From assembly GCA_947447815.1 (NCBI GenBank), contig CANFLJ010000096.1:1-7291 (forward strand): a DNA stretch of 7,291 nt, read 5' to 3'. A program made the translations under genes and the position numbers. Of this stretch, positions 5,013 through 7,291 are shown in pieces (position 1 is the first letter of the stretch; every line of letters starts with the position of its first letter). The notes beneath the pieces were generated by a model. The model was not told where the DNA came from. It did not search any database and worked only from the letters and a program-made list of their open reading frames with translations. The stretch is from Chitinophagaceae bacterium (GTDB taxonomy: Bacteria; Bacteroidota; Bacteroidia; Chitinophagales; Chitinophagaceae).

Positions 5013-7291
5013 ATGAGGAAATTACTACTTATTCTGTCCGTTTTTATTACATCTATTTGCGTTGCACAAACGGATACTCTTCATAAAGAAATTAAAGCTT
5101 CCCGTAAAACTGGTCCCATTAAAATTGATGGAGATATTTCCGATAAAGAATGGTTGAATGCTTCTAAGATAGATCACTTTATCGAATGGCGCCCTTCTTA
5201 TGGTACTGTAGAATTGGATAAAAACAGAACAGAAATTTCCATCTTGTACGACGATCAGGCTATTTATATTGCTGGTTACTGTCACGAGGAAAAAGATAGT
5301 ATTTCCAAAGAATTAGTAGGTAGAGATGTTGTTGGTGTCAATGATTTTGTTGGTGTAATCTTCGATACGTATAATGATAAAATTAATGGCTTCGGTTATT
5401 ACGTTACTCCCCTCGGCGAACAATTTGATGCCAAATATTCTTCCGATGGAGAAAATAGTTCCTGGAATAGTGTATATCAATCAGAATCTATTTTAGTGTC
5501 AGATGGCTGGACTTTCGAAATGAAGATACCTTATTCTGCAATTCGTTTTCCAATAAAGGATATACAGAGTTGGGGTATCAATGTTACCCGCAGAAGATCT
5601 AAAAGTGGTAAACAAATCATGTGGAACCCAGTTAATCCAAATGTGGGAGGTAATTTTCTTGGACAATTTGGTGTGCTAAATAATTTACTTAAAATCAAAC
5701 CGCCTGTCCGTCTGTCCATCTCTCCATATATATCAACATACACAAGTTTCGATCAGGACAACGTAAATCATTTATCTAACAATTCTAAAACCATCAATGG
5801 TGGATTGGATTTGAAATACGGAATCAATCAATCTTTTACACTCGATATGACCTTACTGCCCGATTTTGGTCAGGTTCAGAGCGATAATAAAGTACTGAAC
5901 CTTACACCATTCGAAGTACAGTATAACGAGAATAGAACCTTTTTTACCGAAGGAACAGAACTATTCAATAAAGGTGGTTTCTTTTATACCAAGCGTATTG
6001 GTGATTATCCAAATTATAGAAATTATAATATTTCTACGGGCTCCAATGAAGTTGCTACCGATATTAAAGATAATCCCAAACTACTCAATGCAACTAAGAT
6101 TAGTGGCCGAAACGATAAAGGCTTGGGTATCGGTTTCTTTAATGCCATTACCGGTCCAGAATACGTTACAGTAACTGATACCGTTAAAAAAACAAGTAGA
6201 GATATTCAAACAGATCCACTTACCAACTTCAATATTTTTGTGTTGGATAAAGCTCTTAAAAATAGCTCTAGTGTTACCTTTATCAATCTAAGCACGCTTA
6301 GATCCGGTACCGATTACGATGCCAATATCTCCTCCGTTCTTTGGGATTTGTATGATAAAAAGAACAAATGGGAGTTTTTTGGTAAGGTTGCCGAAAGTCA
6401 GCTTTATGGTAAAGATGGTACCAATACATATGGCCATTTACATTTTTTTGGTTTTGGTAAAGTGAGTGGCAATTTCAACTTCAATTACTGGCAGGAAGCC
6501 GCAGATACTAAATACGATCAGAATGATATGGGTTATATACCCAACAACAACTATTTATTCAATGGTCTATGGTTGGGTTATAAGTGGTTAAAACCAAAGT
6601 GGTACAATAATTTATATTACAATATGAATATCAATTATTCCAGAACATATTCACCAGGCGAATATCAATCCTTTAACCTTAATACCAATATCAATGGACA
6701 GTTGAAAAACCTTTGGTACGTAGGGATGAACGTAAATTATAATGCAAGACAAAACGATTTTTACGAATCAAGATTTGAAGGTCTTGTATATAAAGTTCCC
6801 GAAGCAATAGGTGCTGGTTTTTGGTTCAGCACAAACGATGCAAAGAAGTATTCTGCCAGCGTTAATTTCTATTACAAACACATTGCAGAATTTATGGCTG
6901 ATGGGTATGAAATAAATCTATATCAGCAATTTAGATTCAATAAGAAATTAACGATCAGTTTGTCAGACAATTATTCGCCTAGAATTAATTATCGAGGATT
7001 TGCAAATGCCATAAACAATACCAGTTATTTTGGCCAGAGAACAATCAATACCGTTGAAAATCTATTAAGTGTAAAATATAACTTTACCAACAAGATGGGT
7101 CTTTCATTGAAAGTAAGGCACTACTGGACTTCCGTTAGATATGATCAATATTATAAGTTGAATAACGATGGAACCCTTTCTGCTCCTGTATCGGTTAATT
7201 TCAACGCAGATAATAATGTCAACTTCTTCAACGTAGATTTTCTATATACCTGGCAGTTTGCACCCGGAAGTTTTATCTATTTAAACTGGAA
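5013..7291 (+). CDS. DUF5916 protein with N-terminal CBM9-like domain, 3' end cut by window edge
   Basis: From the ATG at 5013 the frame stays open for 759 codons plus two bases to the right edge; family members run to about 750-900 aa, so most of the gene is present. Residues 1-18 are a signal peptide (ends ICVA, then Q). Residues about 34-225 resemble a carbohydrate-binding family 9-like domain: GPIKIDGDISDKEW (34-47), YDDQAIYIAGYCHE (79-92), then DGWTFEMKIPYSAIRF (164-179) and WGINVTRRR (187-195). The DUF5916 hallmark follows: LLPDFGQVQSDNKVLNLTPF (281-300), then NENRTFFTEGTELF (305-318). From there the chain is rich in aromatic residues and alternating strands with N/D turns, as in an outer-membrane beta barrel. 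Function is unknown; binding or passage of a polysaccharide is a guess from the CBM9-like part. No catalytic motif was seen and no glycosidase or SusCD pair is in view. Confidence 0.9.
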   Translation, partial: MRKLLLILSVFITSICVAQTDTLHKEIKASRKTGPIKIDGDISDKEWLNASKIDHFIEWRPSYGTVELDKNRTEISILYDDQAIYIAGYCHEEKDSISKELVGRDVVGVNDFVGVIFDTYNDKINGFGYYVTPLGEQFDAKYSSDGENSSWNSVYQSESILVSDGWTFEMKIPYSAIRFPIKDIQSWGINVTRRRSKSGKQIMWNPVNPNVGGNFLGQFGVLNNLLKIKPPVRLSISPYISTYTSFDQDNVNHLSNNSKTINGGLDLKYGINQSFTLDMTLLPDFGQVQSDNKVLNLTPFEVQYNENRTFFTEGTELFNKGGFFYTKRIGDYPNYRNYNISTGSNEVATDIKDNPKLLNATKISGRNDKGLGIGFFNAITGPEYVTVTDTVKKTSRDIQTDPLTNFNIFVLDKALKNSSSVTFINLSTLRSGTDYDANISSVLWDLYDKKNKWEFFGKVAESQLYGKDGTNTYGHLHFFGFGKVSGNFNFNYWQEAADTKYDQNDMGYIPNNNYLFNGLWLGYKWLKPKWYNNLYYNMNINYSRTYSPGEYQSFNLNTNINGQLKNLWYVGMNVNYNARQNDFYESRFEGLVYKVPEAIGAGFWFSTNDAKKYSASVNFYYKHIAEFMADGYEINLYQQFRFNKKLTISLSDNYSPRINYRGFANAINNTSYFGQRTINTVENLLSVKYNFTNKMGLSLKVRHYWTSVRYDQYYKLNNDGTLSAPVSVNFNADNNVNFFNVDFLYTWQFAPGSFIYLNW

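Noticed and set aside
5013..5066. Lipoprotein signal at C16 of the DUF5916 protein
   Set aside because: The residues before the cysteine (TSI) do not form a lipobox, and an ordinary signal-peptidase site VA-Q follows at once.
5025..5743. Two minus-strand frames at 5025-5285 and 5531-5743
   Set aside because: Both are antisense to the DUF5916 gene, which has clear signal-peptide and domain motifs over the same bases.
3384..7291. A complete type IX secretion or gliding locus
   Set aside because: Only a PorP/SprF-like protein is present; no other translocon or gliding component was recognised.

Overview
The window looks like chromosomal DNA from a member of the Bacteroidota, most likely the Chitinophagales/Sphingobacteriales side of the phylum. 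Three things point there: a PorP/SprF-family outer-membrane protein of the type IX secretion group, a DUF5916 protein, and Bacteroidota-type promoter -7 boxes (TAnnTTTG) with no Shine-Dalgarno sequences. The DNA is A+T rich. The lineage is inferred from gene content, not from a marker gene.

Layout: on the minus strand lie quinolinate synthase nadA (335 codons seen, 3' end cut by the left edge), then a 380-bp A+T-rich spacer, then anmK (anhydro-N-acetylmuramic acid kinase). An 82-bp divergent spacer separates anmK from the plus-strand genes: upp (uracil phosphoribosyltransferase), a PorP/SprF-like outer-membrane barrel, a 110-residue predicted secreted protein of unknown function, and a long DUF5916 protein with an N-terminal CBM9-like domain that runs off the right edge.

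The genes do not form one pathway. nadA (NAD synthesis), anmK (cell-wall recycling) and upp (pyrimidine salvage) are housekeeping or salvage genes. The three plus-strand genes after upp all carry export signals and probably act at or beyond the outer membrane. I found no complete secretion, defence or mobile system.

The least ordinary material is in the spacers. The nadA-anmK spacer holds two 10-bp-spaced pairs of DnaA-box-like 9-mers and one copy of a 19-bp sequence also present inside anmK. The spacers after upp and after the 110-codon gene share a 34-bp T-rich element (one mismatch), each followed by an 8-bp-periodic A+T-rich array. Three consecutive plus-strand genes have -7 boxes so close to their ATG that their mRNAs should be leaderless or nearly so.
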